Assembly (NCBI GenBank): GCA_964057225.1
Contig: OZ059899.1
Span: forward strand, 17,988,501-18,052,500
DNA length: 64,000 bases
Direction of reading: 5' to 3'
DNA from: Auanema rhodensis
Taxonomy: Eukaryota > Nematoda > Chromadorea > Rhabditida > Rhabditidae
This document shows, in pieces, positions 27,885 through 40,959 of this stretch (position 1 is its first letter; every line of letters begins with the position of its first letter). The position numbers were made by a program, and so were the translations under genes. Under the pieces are notes generated by a model that saw only the letters and a list, made by a program, of their open reading frames with translations, made no database searches and was not told the origin of the DNA.

Positions 27885-28845
27885 AAAATTTGTTTTTAGA
27901 CTAATATGGACATGGGGAATCTATTTTTGAAAACCGCATCTCTTTATCTTTCACGTGAAGCGAGTTACATACCGAGTGCACACCACGTGTACGTTTAATT
28001 AGCATAAATTAAAGTTCACGTAAATTTCAAAGTCATGGTTACCATGCACCAATATCAATAAAAATTTGTTTTTAGACTAATATGGACATGGGGAATCTAA
28101 TTTTGGAAACCGCATCTCTTTTTCTTTCACGTGAAGCGAGATACATACCGAGTGCACACCACGTGTACATTTATGTAGCATAAAATAAAGTTCACGTAAA
28201 TTTCAAAGTCATGGTTACCATGCACCAATATCAATAAAAATTTGTTTTAAGACTAATATGGACATGGGAAATCTAATTTTGAAAACCGCATCTCTTTATC
28301 TTTCACGTGAAGCAAGTTACATACCAAGTGCACATCACGTGTACATTTAATTAGCATAAATTAAAGTTCACGTAAAATTCAAAGTCATGGTTACCATGTA
28401 CCAATATCAATAAAAATTTGTTTTTAGACTAATATGGACATGGGGAATCTAATTTTGAAAACCGCATCTCTTTATCTTTCACGTGAAGCGAGTTACATAC
28501 CAAGTGCACACCGCGTGTACATTTAATTAGCATAAATTGAAGTTCACGTAAATTTCAAAGTCATGGTTACCATGCACCAATATCAATAAAAATTTGTTTT
28601 TAGACTAATATGGACATGGGGAATCTAATTGTGAAAACCGCATCTCCTTATCTTTCACGTGAAGCGAGTTACATACCAAGTGCACATCACTTGTACATTT
28701 AATTAGCATAAATTAAAGTTCACGTAAAACTCAAAGTCATGGTTACCATGCACCAATATCAATAAAAATTTGTTTTTAGACTAATATGGACATGGGGAAT
28801 CTAATTTTGAAAACCGCATCTCTTTATCTTTCACGTGAAGCGAGT
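27885..28845 (+). repeat. 9-monomer-spaced duplicate block, copy 1 (partner 29,469-30,429)
   Basis: The series CTATTTTTG, GTACGTTTAA, an A2 monomer, GGGAAATCTAAT, CCATGTACC, GCGTG with TTGAAG, ACTTG with AAAACTC recurs 1,584 bp downstream. The left limit is in the CAATAAAAATTTG versus CAATATTAATTTG segment. The right limit is where CCGAGTGCACACC faces CCAAGTGCACATC. The shared rare CGTAAAACTC variant (28,72x and 30,31x) makes independent origin unlikely. Confidence 0.8.
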
Positions 28846-29468
28846 TACATACCGAGTGCACACCATGTGTACATTTAATTAGCATAAATTAAAGTTCACG
28901 TAAATTTCAAAATCATGGTTACCATGCACCAATATCAGTAAAAAACTGTTTTTAGACTAATATGGACATGGGGAATCTAATTTTGGAAACCGCAACTCTT
29001 TTTCTTTCACGTGAAGCGAGATACATACCGAGTGCACACCACGTGTACATTTATGTAGCATAAAATAAAGTTCACGTAAATTTCAAAGTCATGGTTACCA
29101 TGCACCAATATCGATAAAAATTTGTTTTTAGACTAATATGGACATGGGGAATCTAATTGGGAAAACCTCATCTCTTTATCTTTCACGTGAAGCGAGTTAC
29201 ATACCGGGTGCACACCACGTGTACATTTAATTAGCATAAATTAAAGTTCACGTAAATTTCAAAGTCATGGTTACCATGCACCAATATCAATAAAAATTTG
29301 TTTTAAGACTAATATGGACATGGGGAATCTAATTTTGAAAACCGCATCTTTTTATCTTTCACGTGAAGCGAGTTACATACCGAGTGCACACCACGTGTAC
29401 ATTTAATTAGCATAAATTAAAGTTCACGTAAATTTCAAAGTCATGGTTACCATGCACCAATATCAATA

Positions 29469-30429
29469 TTAATTTGTTTTTAGACTAATATGGACATGGG
29501 GAATCTATTTTTGAAAACCGCATCTCTTTATCTTTCACGTGAAGCGAGTTACATACCGAGTGCACACCACGTGTACGTTTAATTAGCATAAATTAAAGTT
29601 CACGTAAATTTCAAAGTCATGGTTACCATGCACCAATATCAATAAAAATTTGTTTTTAGACTAATATGGACATGGGGAATCTAATTTTGGAAACCGCATC
29701 TCTTTTTCTTTCACGTGAAGCGAGATACATACCGAGTGCACACCACGTGTACATTTATGTAGCATAAAATAAAGTTCACGTAAATTTCAAAGTCATGGTT
29801 ACCATGCACCAATATCAATAAAAATTTGTTTTAAGACTAATATGGACATGGGAAATCTAATTTTGAAAACCGCATCTCTTTATCTTTCACGTGAAGCAAG
29901 TTACATACCAAGTGCACATCACGTGTACATTTAATTAGCATAAATTAAAGTTCACGTAAAATTCAAAGTCATGGTTACCATGTACCAATATCAATAAAAA
30001 TTTGTTTTTAGACTAATATGGACATGGGGAATCTAATTTTGAAAACCGCATCTCTTTATCTTTCACGTGAAGCGAGTTACATACCAAGTGCACACCGCGT
30101 GTACATTTAATTAGCATAAATTGAAGTTCACGTAAATTTCAAAGTCATGGTTACCATGCACCAATATCAATAAAAATTTGTTTTTAGACTAATATGGACA
30201 TGGGGAATCTAATTGTGAAAACCGCATCTCCTTATCTTTCACGTGAAGCGAGTTACATACCAAGTGCACATCACTTGTACATTTAATTAGCATAAATTAA
30301 AGTTCACGTAAAACTCAAAGTCATGGTTACCATGCACCAATATCAATAAAAATTTGTTTTTAGACTAATATGGACATGGGGAATCTAATTTTGAAAACCG
30401 CATCTCTTTATCTTTCACGTGAAGCGAGT
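29469..30429 (+). repeat. 9-monomer-spaced duplicate block, copy 2 (partner 27,885-28,845)
   Basis: This is the downstream partner of the block at 27,885 at a 1,584-bp shift. It carries the same CCATGTACC, GCGTG and AAAACTC variants in order. Confidence 0.8.
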
Positions 30430-31970
30430 TACATACCAAGTGCACATCACGTGTACATTTAATTAGCATAAATTAAAGTTCACGTAAATTTCAAAGTCAT
30501 GGTTACCATGCACCAATATCAATAAAAATTTGTTTTTAGACTAATATGGACATGAGGAATCAAATTTTGAAAACCGCATCTTTTTATCTTTCACGTGAAG
30601 CGAGTTACATACCGAGTGCACACCACGTGTACATTTAATTAGCATAAATTAAAGTTCACGTAAATTTCAAAGTCATGGTTACCATGAACCAATATCAATA
30701 AAAATTTGTTTTTAGACTAATATGGACATAGGAAATCTAATTTTGTTAACCGCATCTCTTTATCTTTCACGTGAAGCGAGTTACATACCGAGTGCACACC
30801 ACTTGTACATTTAATTAGCATAAATTAAAGTTCACGTAAATTTCAAAATCATGGTTACCATGCACCAATATCAGTAAAAAACTGTTTTTAGACTAATATG
30901 GACATGGGGAATCTAATTTTTAAAACCGCATCTCTTTATCTTTCACGTGAAGCGAGTTACATACCAAGTGCACATCACGTGTACATTTAATTAGCATAAA
31001 TTAAAGTTCACGTAAATTTCAAAGTCATGGTTACCATGCACCAATATCAATATTAATTTGTTTTTAGACTAATATGGACATGGGGAATCTAATTTTGAGA
31101 ACTGCATCTCTTTATCTTTCACGTGAAGCGAGTTACATACCAAGTGCACATCACGTGTACATTTAATTAGCATAAATTAAAGTTCACGTAAATTTCAAAG
31201 TCATGGTTACCATGCACCAATATCAATAAAAATTTGTTTTTAGACTAATATGGACATGGGGAATCTAATTTCGAAAACCGCATCTCTTTATCTTTCACGT
31301 GAAGCGAGTTACATACCGAGTGCACACCATGTGTACATTTAATTAGCATAAATTAAAGTTCACGTAAATTTCAAAATCATGGTTACCATGCACCAATATC
31401 AGTAAAAAACTGTTTTTAGACTAATATGGACATGGGGAATCTAATTTTGGAAACCGCATCTCTTTATCTTTCACGTGAAGCGAGATACATACCGAGTGCA
31501 CACCACGTGTACATTTATGTAGCATAAAATAAAGTTCACGTAAATTTCAAAGTCATGGTTACCATGCACCAATATCGATAAAAATTTGTTTTTAGACTAA
31601 TATGGACATGGGGAATCTAATTTTGGAAACCGCATCTCTTTATCTTTCTTGTGAAGCGAGATACATACCGAGTGCACACCACGTGTACATTTATGTAGCA
31701 TAAAATAAAGTTCACGTAAATTTCAAAATCATGGTTACCATGCACCAATATCAGTAAAAAACTGTTTTTAGACTAATATGGACATGGGGAATCTAATTTT
31801 GGAAACCGCATCTCTTTATCTTTCACGTGAAGCGAGATACATACCGAGTGCACACCACGTGTACATTTATGTAGCATAAAATAAAGTTCACGTAAATTTC
31901 AAAGTCATGGTTACCATGCACCAATATCAATAAAAATTTGTTTTTAGACTAATATGGACATGGGGAATCT
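30400..31970 (+). repeat. Long-range duplicate block, copy 1 (partner 40,960-42,530, 60 monomers away)
   Basis: About 1.57 kb here matches 40,960-42,530 at a shift of exactly 10,560 bp (60 x 176). The shared order is GAGGAATCAAAT, CATAGGAAATC with TTTTGTTAACC, ATTTTTAAAACC, CAATATTAAT, TTTTGAGAACTG, TTTCGAAAACC, then A2 monomers. Private substitutions in this copy are CCACTTGTAC near 30,793 and TTCTTGTGAAG near 31,647. The other copy has AAAATTCGTT near 42,146. Confidence 0.8.
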
Positions 31971-34260
31971 AATTTCGAAAACCGCATCTCTTTATCTTTC
32001 ACGTGAAGCGAGTTACATACCGAGTGCACACCACGTGTACATTTATGTAGCATAAAATAAAGTTCACGTAAATTTCAAAATCATGGTTACCATGCACCAA
32101 TATCAGTAAAAAACTGTTTTTAGACTAATATGGACATGGGGAATCTAATTTTGGAAACCGCATCTCTTTATCTTTCACGTGAAGCGAGATACATACCGAG
32201 TGCACACCACGTGTACATTTATGTAGCATAAAATAAAGTTCACGTAAATTTCAAAGTCATGGTTACCATGCACCAATATCAATAAAAATTTGTTTTTAGA
32301 CTAATATGGACATGGGGAATCTAATTTTGGAAACCGCATCTCTTTATCTTTCACGTGAAGCGAGATACATACCGAGTGCACACCACGTGTACATTTATGT
32401 AGCATAAAATAAAGTTCACGTAAATTTCAAAATCATGGTTACCATGCACCAATATCAGTAAAAAACTGTTTTTAGACTAATATGGACATGGGGAATCTAA
32501 TTTTGGAAACCGCATCTCTTTATCTTTCACGTGAAGCGAGATACATACCGAGTGCACACCACGTGTACATTTATGTAGCATAAAATAAAGTTCACGTAAA
32601 TTTCAAAGTCATGGTTACCATGCACCAATATCAATAAAAATTTGTTTTTAGACTAATATGGACATGGGGAATCTAATTTCGAAAACCGCATCTCTTTATC
32701 TTTCACGTGAAGCGAGTTACATACCGAGTGCACACCATGTGTACATTTAATTAGCATAAATTAAAGTTCACGTAAATTTCAAAATCATGGTTACCATGCA
32801 CCAATATCAGTAAAAAACTGTTTTTAGACTAATATGGACATGGGGAATCTAATTTTGGAAACCGCATCTCTTTATCTTTCACGTGAAGCGAGATACATAC
32901 CGAGTGCACACCACGTGTACATTTATGTAGCATAAAATAAAGTTCACGTAAATTTCAAAGTCATGGTTACCATGCACCAATATCGATAAAAATTTGTTTT
33001 TAGACTAATATGGACATGGGGAATCTAATTTTGGAAACCGCATCTCTTCATCTTTCACGTGAAGCGAGATACATACCGAGTGCACACCACGTGTACATTT
33101 ATGTAGCATAAAATAAAGTTCACGTAAATTTCAAAATCATGGTTACCATGCACCAATATCAGTAAAAAACTGTTTTTAGACTAATATGGACATGGGGAAT
33201 CTAATTTTGGAAACCGCATCTCTTTATCTTTCACGTGAAGCGAGATACATACCGAGTGCACACCACGTGTACATTTATGTAGCATAAAATAAAGTTCACG
33301 TAAATTTCAAAGTCATGGTTACCATGCACCAATATCAATAAAAATTTGTTTTTAGACTAATATGGACATGGGGAATCTAATTTTGAAAACCGCATCTCTT
33401 TCTCTTTCACGTGAAGCAAGTTACATACCAAGTGCACATCACGTGTACATTTAATTAGCATAAAATAAAGTTCACGTAAATTTCAAAGTCATGGTTACCA
33501 TGCACCAATATCAATAAAAATTTGTTTTTAGACTAATATGGACATGGGGAATCTAATTTCGAAAACCGCATCTCTTTATCTTTCACGTGAAGCGAGTTAC
33601 ATACCGAGTGCACACCATGTGTACATTTAATTAGCATAAATTAAAGTTCACGTAAATTTCAAAATCATGGTTACCATGCACCAATATCAGTAAAAAACTG
33701 TTTTTAGACTAATATGGACATGGGGAATCTAATTTTGGAAACCGCATCTCTTTATCTTTCACGTGAAGCGAGATACATACCGAGTGCACACCACGTGTAC
33801 ATTTATGTAGCATAAAATAAAGTTCACGTAAATTTCAAAGTCATGGTTACCATGCACCAATATCGATAAAAATTTGTTTTTAGACTAATATGGACATGGG
33901 GAATCTAATTTTGGAAACCGCATCTCTTCATCTTTCACGTGAAGCGAGATACATACCGAGTGCACACCACGTGTACATTTATGTAGCATAAAATAAAGTT
34001 CACGTAAATTTCAAAATCATGGTTACCATGCACCAATATCAGTAAAAAACTGTTTTTAGACTAATATGGACATGGGGAATCTAATTTTGGAAACCGCATC
34101 TCTTTATCTTTCACGTGAAGCGAGATACATACCGAGTGCACACCACGTGTACATTTATGTAGCATAAAATAAAGTTCACGTAAATTTCAAAGTCATGGTT
34201 ACCATGCACCAATATCAATAAAAATTTGTTTTTAGACTAATATGGACATGGGGAATCTAA
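31430..34260 (+). repeat. A2-rich domain of satellite A
   Basis: In this stretch most monomers carry the linked A2 changes: TTTTGGAAACC, then GCGAGATACATACCGAG, then TTATGTAGCATAAAATAAAG in the next unit. They often alternate with a CAGTAAAAAACTG core, giving a dimer-like rhythm. Inside it, 32,577-33,379 and 33,457-34,259 are copies at a 5-monomer (880-bp) shift, marked by the rare CATCTCTTCATC variant (33,049 and 33,929). A third instance of that variant is at 36,921. A2 monomers are otherwise scattered through the + array and cluster again near 36.2-39.3 kb and 42.0-43.7 kb. Confidence 0.75.
33380..33470 (+). repeat. A1/A2 hybrid monomer at a duplication edge
   Basis: The left part is A1-like (CTCTTTCTCTTTCACG, GAAGCAAG, CCAAGTGCACATC, TTAATTAGCA). 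The part after about 33,460 is A2-like (TAAAATAAAG). The switch coincides with the left edge of the 5-monomer duplicate (33,457 versus 32,577, where the older copy has TTATGTAGCA). This looks like the crossover point of an unequal exchange; that reading is an inference. Confidence 0.6.
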
Positions 34261-34849
34261 TTTTGAGAACTGTATCTCTTTATCTTTCACGTGAAGCGAG
34301 TTACATACCAAGTGCACATCACGTGTACATTTAATTAGCATAAATTAAAGTTCACGTAAATTTCAAAGTCATGGTTACCATGCACCAATATCAATGAAAA
34401 TTTGTTTTAAGACTAATATGGACATGAAGAATCTAATTTTGAAAACCGCATCTCTTTATCTTTCACGTGAAGCAAGTTACATACCAATTGCACATCACGT
34501 GTACATTTAATTAGCATAAATAAAAGTTCACGTAAATTTCAAAGTCATGGTTACCATGCACCAATATCAATAAAAATTTGTTTCTAGACTAATATGGACA
34601 TGGGAAATCTAATTTTGAGAACTGCATCTCTTTATCTTTCACGTGAAGCGAGTTACATACCAAGTGCACATCACGTGTACATTTAATTAGCATAAATTAA
34701 AGTTCACGTAAATTTCAAAGTCATGGTTACCATGAACCAATATCAATAAAAATTTGTTTTTAGACTAATATGGACATAGGAAATCTAATTTTGTTAACCG
34801 CATCTCTTTATCTTTCACGTGAAGCGAGTTACATACCGAGTGCATACCA

Positions 34850-36830
34850 CGTGTACATTTAATTAGCATAAATTAAAGTTCACGTAAATTTCAAAATCAT
34901 GGTTACCATGCACCAATATCAGTAAAAAACTGTTTTTAGACTAATATGGACATGGGGAATCTAATTTTTAAAACCGCATCTCTTTATCTTTCACGTGAAG
35001 CGAGTTACATACCAAGTGCACACCGCGTGTACATTTAATTAGCATAAATTGAAGTTCACGTAAATTTCAAAGTCATGGTTACCATGCACCAATATCAATA
35101 AAAATTTGTTTTAAGACTAATATGGACATGGGGAATCTAATTGTGAAAACCGCATCTCCTTATCTTTCACGTGAAGCGAGTTACATACCAAGTGCACATC
35201 ACTTGTACATTTAATTAGCTTAAATTAAAGTTCTCGTAAATTTCAAAGTCATGGTTACCATGCACCAATATCAGTAAAAAATTGTTTTCAGACTAATATG
35301 AACATGGGGAATCTAATTTTAAAAACCGCATCTCTTTATCTTTCACGTGAAGCGAGTTACATACGGAGTGCACACCACGTGTACATTTAATTAGCATAAA
35401 TTAAAGTTCACGTAAATTTCAAAGTCATGGTTACCATGCACCAATATCAATAAAAATTTGTTTTCAGACTAATATGGACATGGGGAATCTAATTGTGAAA
35501 ACCGCATCTCCTTATCTTTCACGTGAAGCGAGTTACATACCAAGTGCACATCACTTGTACATTTAATTAGCATAAATTAAAGTTCACGTAAATTTCAAAA
35601 TCATGGTTACCATGCACCAATATCAGTAAAAAACTGTTTTTAGACTATTATGGACATGGGGAATCTAATTTTTAAAACCGCATCTCTTTATCTTTCACGT
35701 GAAGCGAGTTACATACCAAGTGCACATCACGTGTACATTTAATTAGCATAAATTAAAGTTCACGTAAATTTCAAAGTCATGGTTACCATGCACCAATATC
35801 AATAAAAATTTGTTTCTAGACTAATATGGACATGGGGAATCTAATTTTGAGAACTGCATCTCTTTATCTTTCACGTGAAGCGAGTTACATACCAAGTGCA
35901 CATCACGTGTACATTTAATTAGCATAAATTAAAGTTCACGTAAATTTCAAAGTCATGGTTACCATGCACCAATATCAATAAAAATTTGTTTTTAGACTAA
36001 TATGGACATGAGGAATCAAATTTTGAAAACCGCATCTTTTTATCTTTCACGTGAAGCGAGTTACATACCGAGTGCACACCACGTGTACATTTAATTAGCA
36101 TAAATTAAAGTTCACGTAAATTTCAAAGTCATGGTTACCATGAACCAATATCAATAAAAATTTGTTTTTAGACTAATATGGACATGGGGAATCTAATTTT
36201 GGAAACCGCATCTCTTTATCTTTCACGTGAAGCGAGATACATACCGAGTGCACACCACGTGTACATTTATGTAGCATAAAATAAAGTTCACGTAAATTTC
36301 AAAATCATGGTTACCATGCACCAATATCAGTAAAAAACTGTTTTTAGACTAATATGGACATGGGGAATCTAATTTTGGAAACCGCATCTCTTTATCTTTC
36401 ACGTGAAGCGAGATACATACCGAGTGCACACCACGTGTACATTTATGTAGCATAAAATAAAGTTCACGTAAATTTCAAAGTCATGGTTACCATGCACCAA
36501 TATCAATAAAAATTTGTTTTTAGACTAATATGGACATGGGGAATCTAATTTCGAAAACCGCATCTCTTTATCTTTCACGTGAAGCGAGTTACATACCGAG
36601 TGCACACCATGTGTACATTTAATTAGCATAAATTAAAGTTCACGTAAATTTCAAAATCATGGTTACCATGCACCAATATCAGTAAAAAACTGTTTTTAGA
36701 CTAATATGGACATGGGGAATCTAATTTTGGAAACCGCATCTCTTTATCTTTCACGTGAAGCGAGATACATACCGAGTGCACACCACGTGTACATTTATGT
36801 AGCATAAAATAAAGTTCACGTAAATTTCAA
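34850..36830 (+). repeat. 13-monomer-spaced duplicate block, copy 1 (partner 37,138-39,118)
   Basis: Shared rare variants at a shift of 2,288 bp (13 x 176) include TTAGCTTAAATT (G at 35,218 and 37,506), TTCTCGTAAAT, AATATGAACATGG, GACTATTATGG and GAGGAATCAAAT, in the same order. The match begins between CCGAGTGCATACC and CCGAGTGCACACC. It ends where ATCGATAAAAATTTG faces ATCAGTAAAAAACTG. A third copy of the first part starts at about 40,060, a further 16 monomers on (marker at 40,322). Confidence 0.82.
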
Positions 36831-37137
36831 AGTCATGGTTACCATGCACCAATATCGATAAAAATTTGTTTTTAGACTAATATGGACATGGGGAATCTAA
36901 TTTTGGAAACCGCATCTCTTCATCTTTCACGTGAAGCGAGATACATACCGAGTGCACACCACGTGTACATTTATGTAGCATAAAATAAAGTTCACGTAAA
37001 TTTCAAAATCATGGTTACCATGCACCAATATCAGTAAAAAACTGTTTTTAGACTAATATGGACATGGGGAATCTAGTTTTGGAAACCGCATCTCTTTATC
37101 TTTCACGTGAAGCGAGTTACATACCGAGTGCACACCA

Positions 37138-39118
37138 CGTGTACATTTAATTAGCATAAATTAAAGTTCACGTAAATTTCAAAATCATGGTTACCATGCA
37201 CCAATATCAGTAAAAAACTGTTTTTAGACTAATATGGACATGGGGAATCTAATTTTTAAAACCGCATCTCTTTATCTTTCACGTGAAGCGAGTTACATAC
37301 CAAGTGCACACCGCGTGTACATTTAATTAGCATAAATTGAAGTTCACGTAAATTTCAAAGTCATGGTTACCATGCACCAATATCAATAAAAATTTGTTTT
37401 AAGACTAATATGGACATGGGGAATCTAATTGTGAAAACCGCATCTCCTTATCTTTCACGTGAAGCGAGTTACATACCAAGTGCACATCACTTGTACATTT
37501 AATTAGCTTAAATTAAAGTTCTCGTAAATTTCAAAGTCATGGTTACCATGCACCAATATCAGTAAAAAATTGTTTTCAGACTAATATGAACATGGGGAAT
37601 CTAATTTTAAAAACCGCATCTCTTTATCTTTCACGTGAAGCGAGTTACATACGGAGTGCACACCACGTGTACATTTAATTAGCATAAATTAAAGTTCACG
37701 TAAATTTCAAAGTCATGGTTACCATGCACCAATATCAATAAAAATTTGTTTTCAGACTAATATGGACATGGGGAATCTAATTGTGAAAACCGCATCTCCT
37801 TATCTTTCACGTGAAGCGAGTTACATACCAAGTGCACATCACTTGTACATTTAATTAGCATAAATTAAAGTTCACGTAAATTTCAAAATCATGGTTACCA
37901 TGCACCAATATCAGTAAAAAACTGTTTTTAGACTATTATGGACATGGGGAATCTAATTTTTAAAACCGCATCTCTTTATCTTTCACGTGAAGCGAGTTAC
38001 ATACCAAGTGCACATCACGTGTACATTTAATTAGCATAAATTAAAGTTCACGTAAATTTCAAAGTCATGGTTACCATGCACCAATATCAATAAAAATTTG
38101 TTTCTAGACTAATATGGACATGGGGAATCTAATTTTGAGAACTGCATCTCTTTATCTTTCACGTGAAGCGAGTTACATACCAAGTGCACATCACGTGTAC
38201 ATTTAATTAGCATAAATTAAAGTTCACGTAAATTTCAAAGTCATGGTTACCATGCACCAATATCAATAAAAATTTGTTTTTAGACTAATATGGACATGAG
38301 GAATCAAATTTTGAAAACCGCATCTTTTTATCTTTCACGTGAAGCGAGTTACATACCGAGTGCACACCACGTGTACATTTAATTAGCATAAATTAAAGTT
38401 CACGTAAATTTCAAAGTCATGGTTACCATGAACCAATATCAATAAAAATTTGTTTTTAGACTAATATGGACATGGGGAATCTAATTTTGGAAACCGCATC
38501 TCTTTATCTTTCACGTGAAGCGAGATACATACCGAGTGCACACCACGTGTACATTTATGTAGCATAAAATAAAGTTCACGTAAATTTCAAAATCATGGTT
38601 ACCATGCACCAATATCAGTAAAAAACTGTTTTTAGACTAATATGGACATGGGGAATCTAATTTTGGAAACCGCATCTCTTTATCTTTCACGTGAAGCGAG
38701 ATACATACCGAGTGCACACCACGTGTACATTTATGTAGCATAAAATAAAGTTCACGTAAATTTCAAAGTCATGGTTACCATGCACCAATATCAATAAAAA
38801 TTTGTTTTTAGACTAATATGGACATGGGGAATCTAATTTCGAAAACCGCATCTCTTTATCTTTCACGTGAAGCGAGTTACATACCGAGTGCACACCATGT
38901 GTACATTTAATTAGCATAAATTAAAGTTCACGTAAATTTCAAAATCATGGTTACCATGCACCAATATCAGTAAAAAACTGTTTTTAGACTAATATGGACA
39001 TGGGGAATCTAATTTTGGAAACCGCATCTCTTTATCTTTCACGTGAAGCGAGATACATACCGAGTGCACACCACGTGTACATTTATGTAGCATAAAATAA
39101 AGTTCACGTAAATTTCAA
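37138..39118 (+). repeat. 13-monomer-spaced duplicate block, copy 2 (partner 34,850-36,830)
   Basis: This is the downstream partner of the block at 34,850. The stretch around 34,200-34,980 (CAATGAAAATTTG, GACATGAAGAATC, CCAATTGCACATC) recurs at 39,300-40,080, shift 5,104 bp (29 monomers). This equals the sum of the 13- and 16-monomer spacings and shows nested duplication. Confidence 0.8.
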
Positions 39119-40959
39119 AATCATGGTTACCATGCACCAATATCAGTAAAAAACTGTTTTTAGACTAATATGGACATGGGGAATCTAATTTTGGAAACCG
39201 CATCTCTTTATCTTTCACGTGAAGCGAGATACATACCGAGTGCACACCACGTGTACATTTATGTAGCATAAAATAAAGTTCACGTAAATTTCAAAGTCAT
39301 GGTTACCATGCACCAATATCAATAAAAATTTGTTTTTAGACTAATATGGACATGGGGAATCTAATTTTGAGAACTGTATCTCTTTATCTTTCACGTGAAG
39401 CGAGTTACATACCAAGTGCACATCACGTGTACATTTAATTAGCATAAATTAAAGTTCACGTAAATTTCAAAGTCATGGTTACCATGCACCAATATCAATG
39501 AAAATTTGTTTTAAGACTAATATGGACATGAAGAATCTAATTTTGAAAACCGCATCTCTTTATCTTTCACGTGAAGCAAGTTACATACCAATTGCACATC
39601 ACGTGTACATTTAATTAGCATAAATAAAAGTTCACGTAAATTTCAAAGTCATGGTTACCATGCACCAATATCAATAAAAATTTGTTTCTAGACTAATATG
39701 GACATGGGAAATCTAATTTTGAGAACTGCATCTCTTTATCTTTCACGTGAAGCGAGTTACATACCAAGTGCACATCACGTGTACATTTAATTAGCATAAA
39801 TTAAAGTTCACGTAAATTTCAAAGTCATGGTTACCATGAACCAATATCAATAAAAATTTGTTTTTAGACTAATATGGACATAGGAAATCTAATTTTGTTA
39901 ACCGCATCTCTTTATCTTTCACGTGAAGCGAGTTACATACCGAGTGCACACCACGTGTACATTTAATTAGCATAAATTAAAGTTCACGTAAATTTCAAAA
40001 TCATGGTTACCATGCACCAATATCAGTAAAAAACTGTTTTTAGACTAATATGGACATGGGGAATCTAATTTTTAAAACCGCATCTCTTTATCTTTCACGT
40101 GAAGCGAGTTACATACCAAGTGCACACCGCGTGTACATTTAATTAGCATAAATTGAAGTTCACGTAAATTTCAAAGTCATGGTTACCATGCACCAATATC
40201 AATAAAAATTTGTTTTAAGACTAATATGGACATGGGGAATCTAATTATGAAAACCGCATCTCCTTATCTTTCACGTGAAGCGAGTTACATACCAAGTGCA
40301 CATCACTTGTACATTTAATTAGCTTAAATTAAAGTTCTCGTAAATTTCAAAGTCATGGTTACCATGCACCAATATCAGTAAAAAATTGTTTTCAGACTAA
40401 TATGAACATGGGGAATCTAATTTTAAAAACCGCATCTCTTTATCTTTCACGTGAAGCGAGTTACATACGGAGTGCACACCACGTGTACATTTAATTAGCA
40501 TAAATTAAAGTTCACGTAAATTTCAAAGTCATGGTTACCATGCACCAATATCAATAAAAATTTGTTTTCAGACTAATATGGACATGGGGAATCTAATTGT
40601 GAAAACCGCATCTCCTTATCTTTCACGTGAAGCGAGTTACATACCAAGTGCACATCACTTGTACATTTAATTAGCATAAATTAAAGTTCACGTAAATTTC
40701 AAAATCATGGTTACCATGCACCAATATCAGTAAAAAACTGTTTTTAGACTATTATGGACATGGGGAATCTAATTTTTAAAACCGCATCTCTTTATCTTTC
40801 ACGTGAAGCGAGTTACATACCAAGTGCACATCACGTGTACATTTAATTAGCATAAATTAAAGTTCACGTAAATTTCAAAGTCATGGTTACCATGCACCAA
40901 TATCAATAAAAATTTGTTTCTAGACTAATATGGACATGGGGAATCTAATTTTGAGAACT

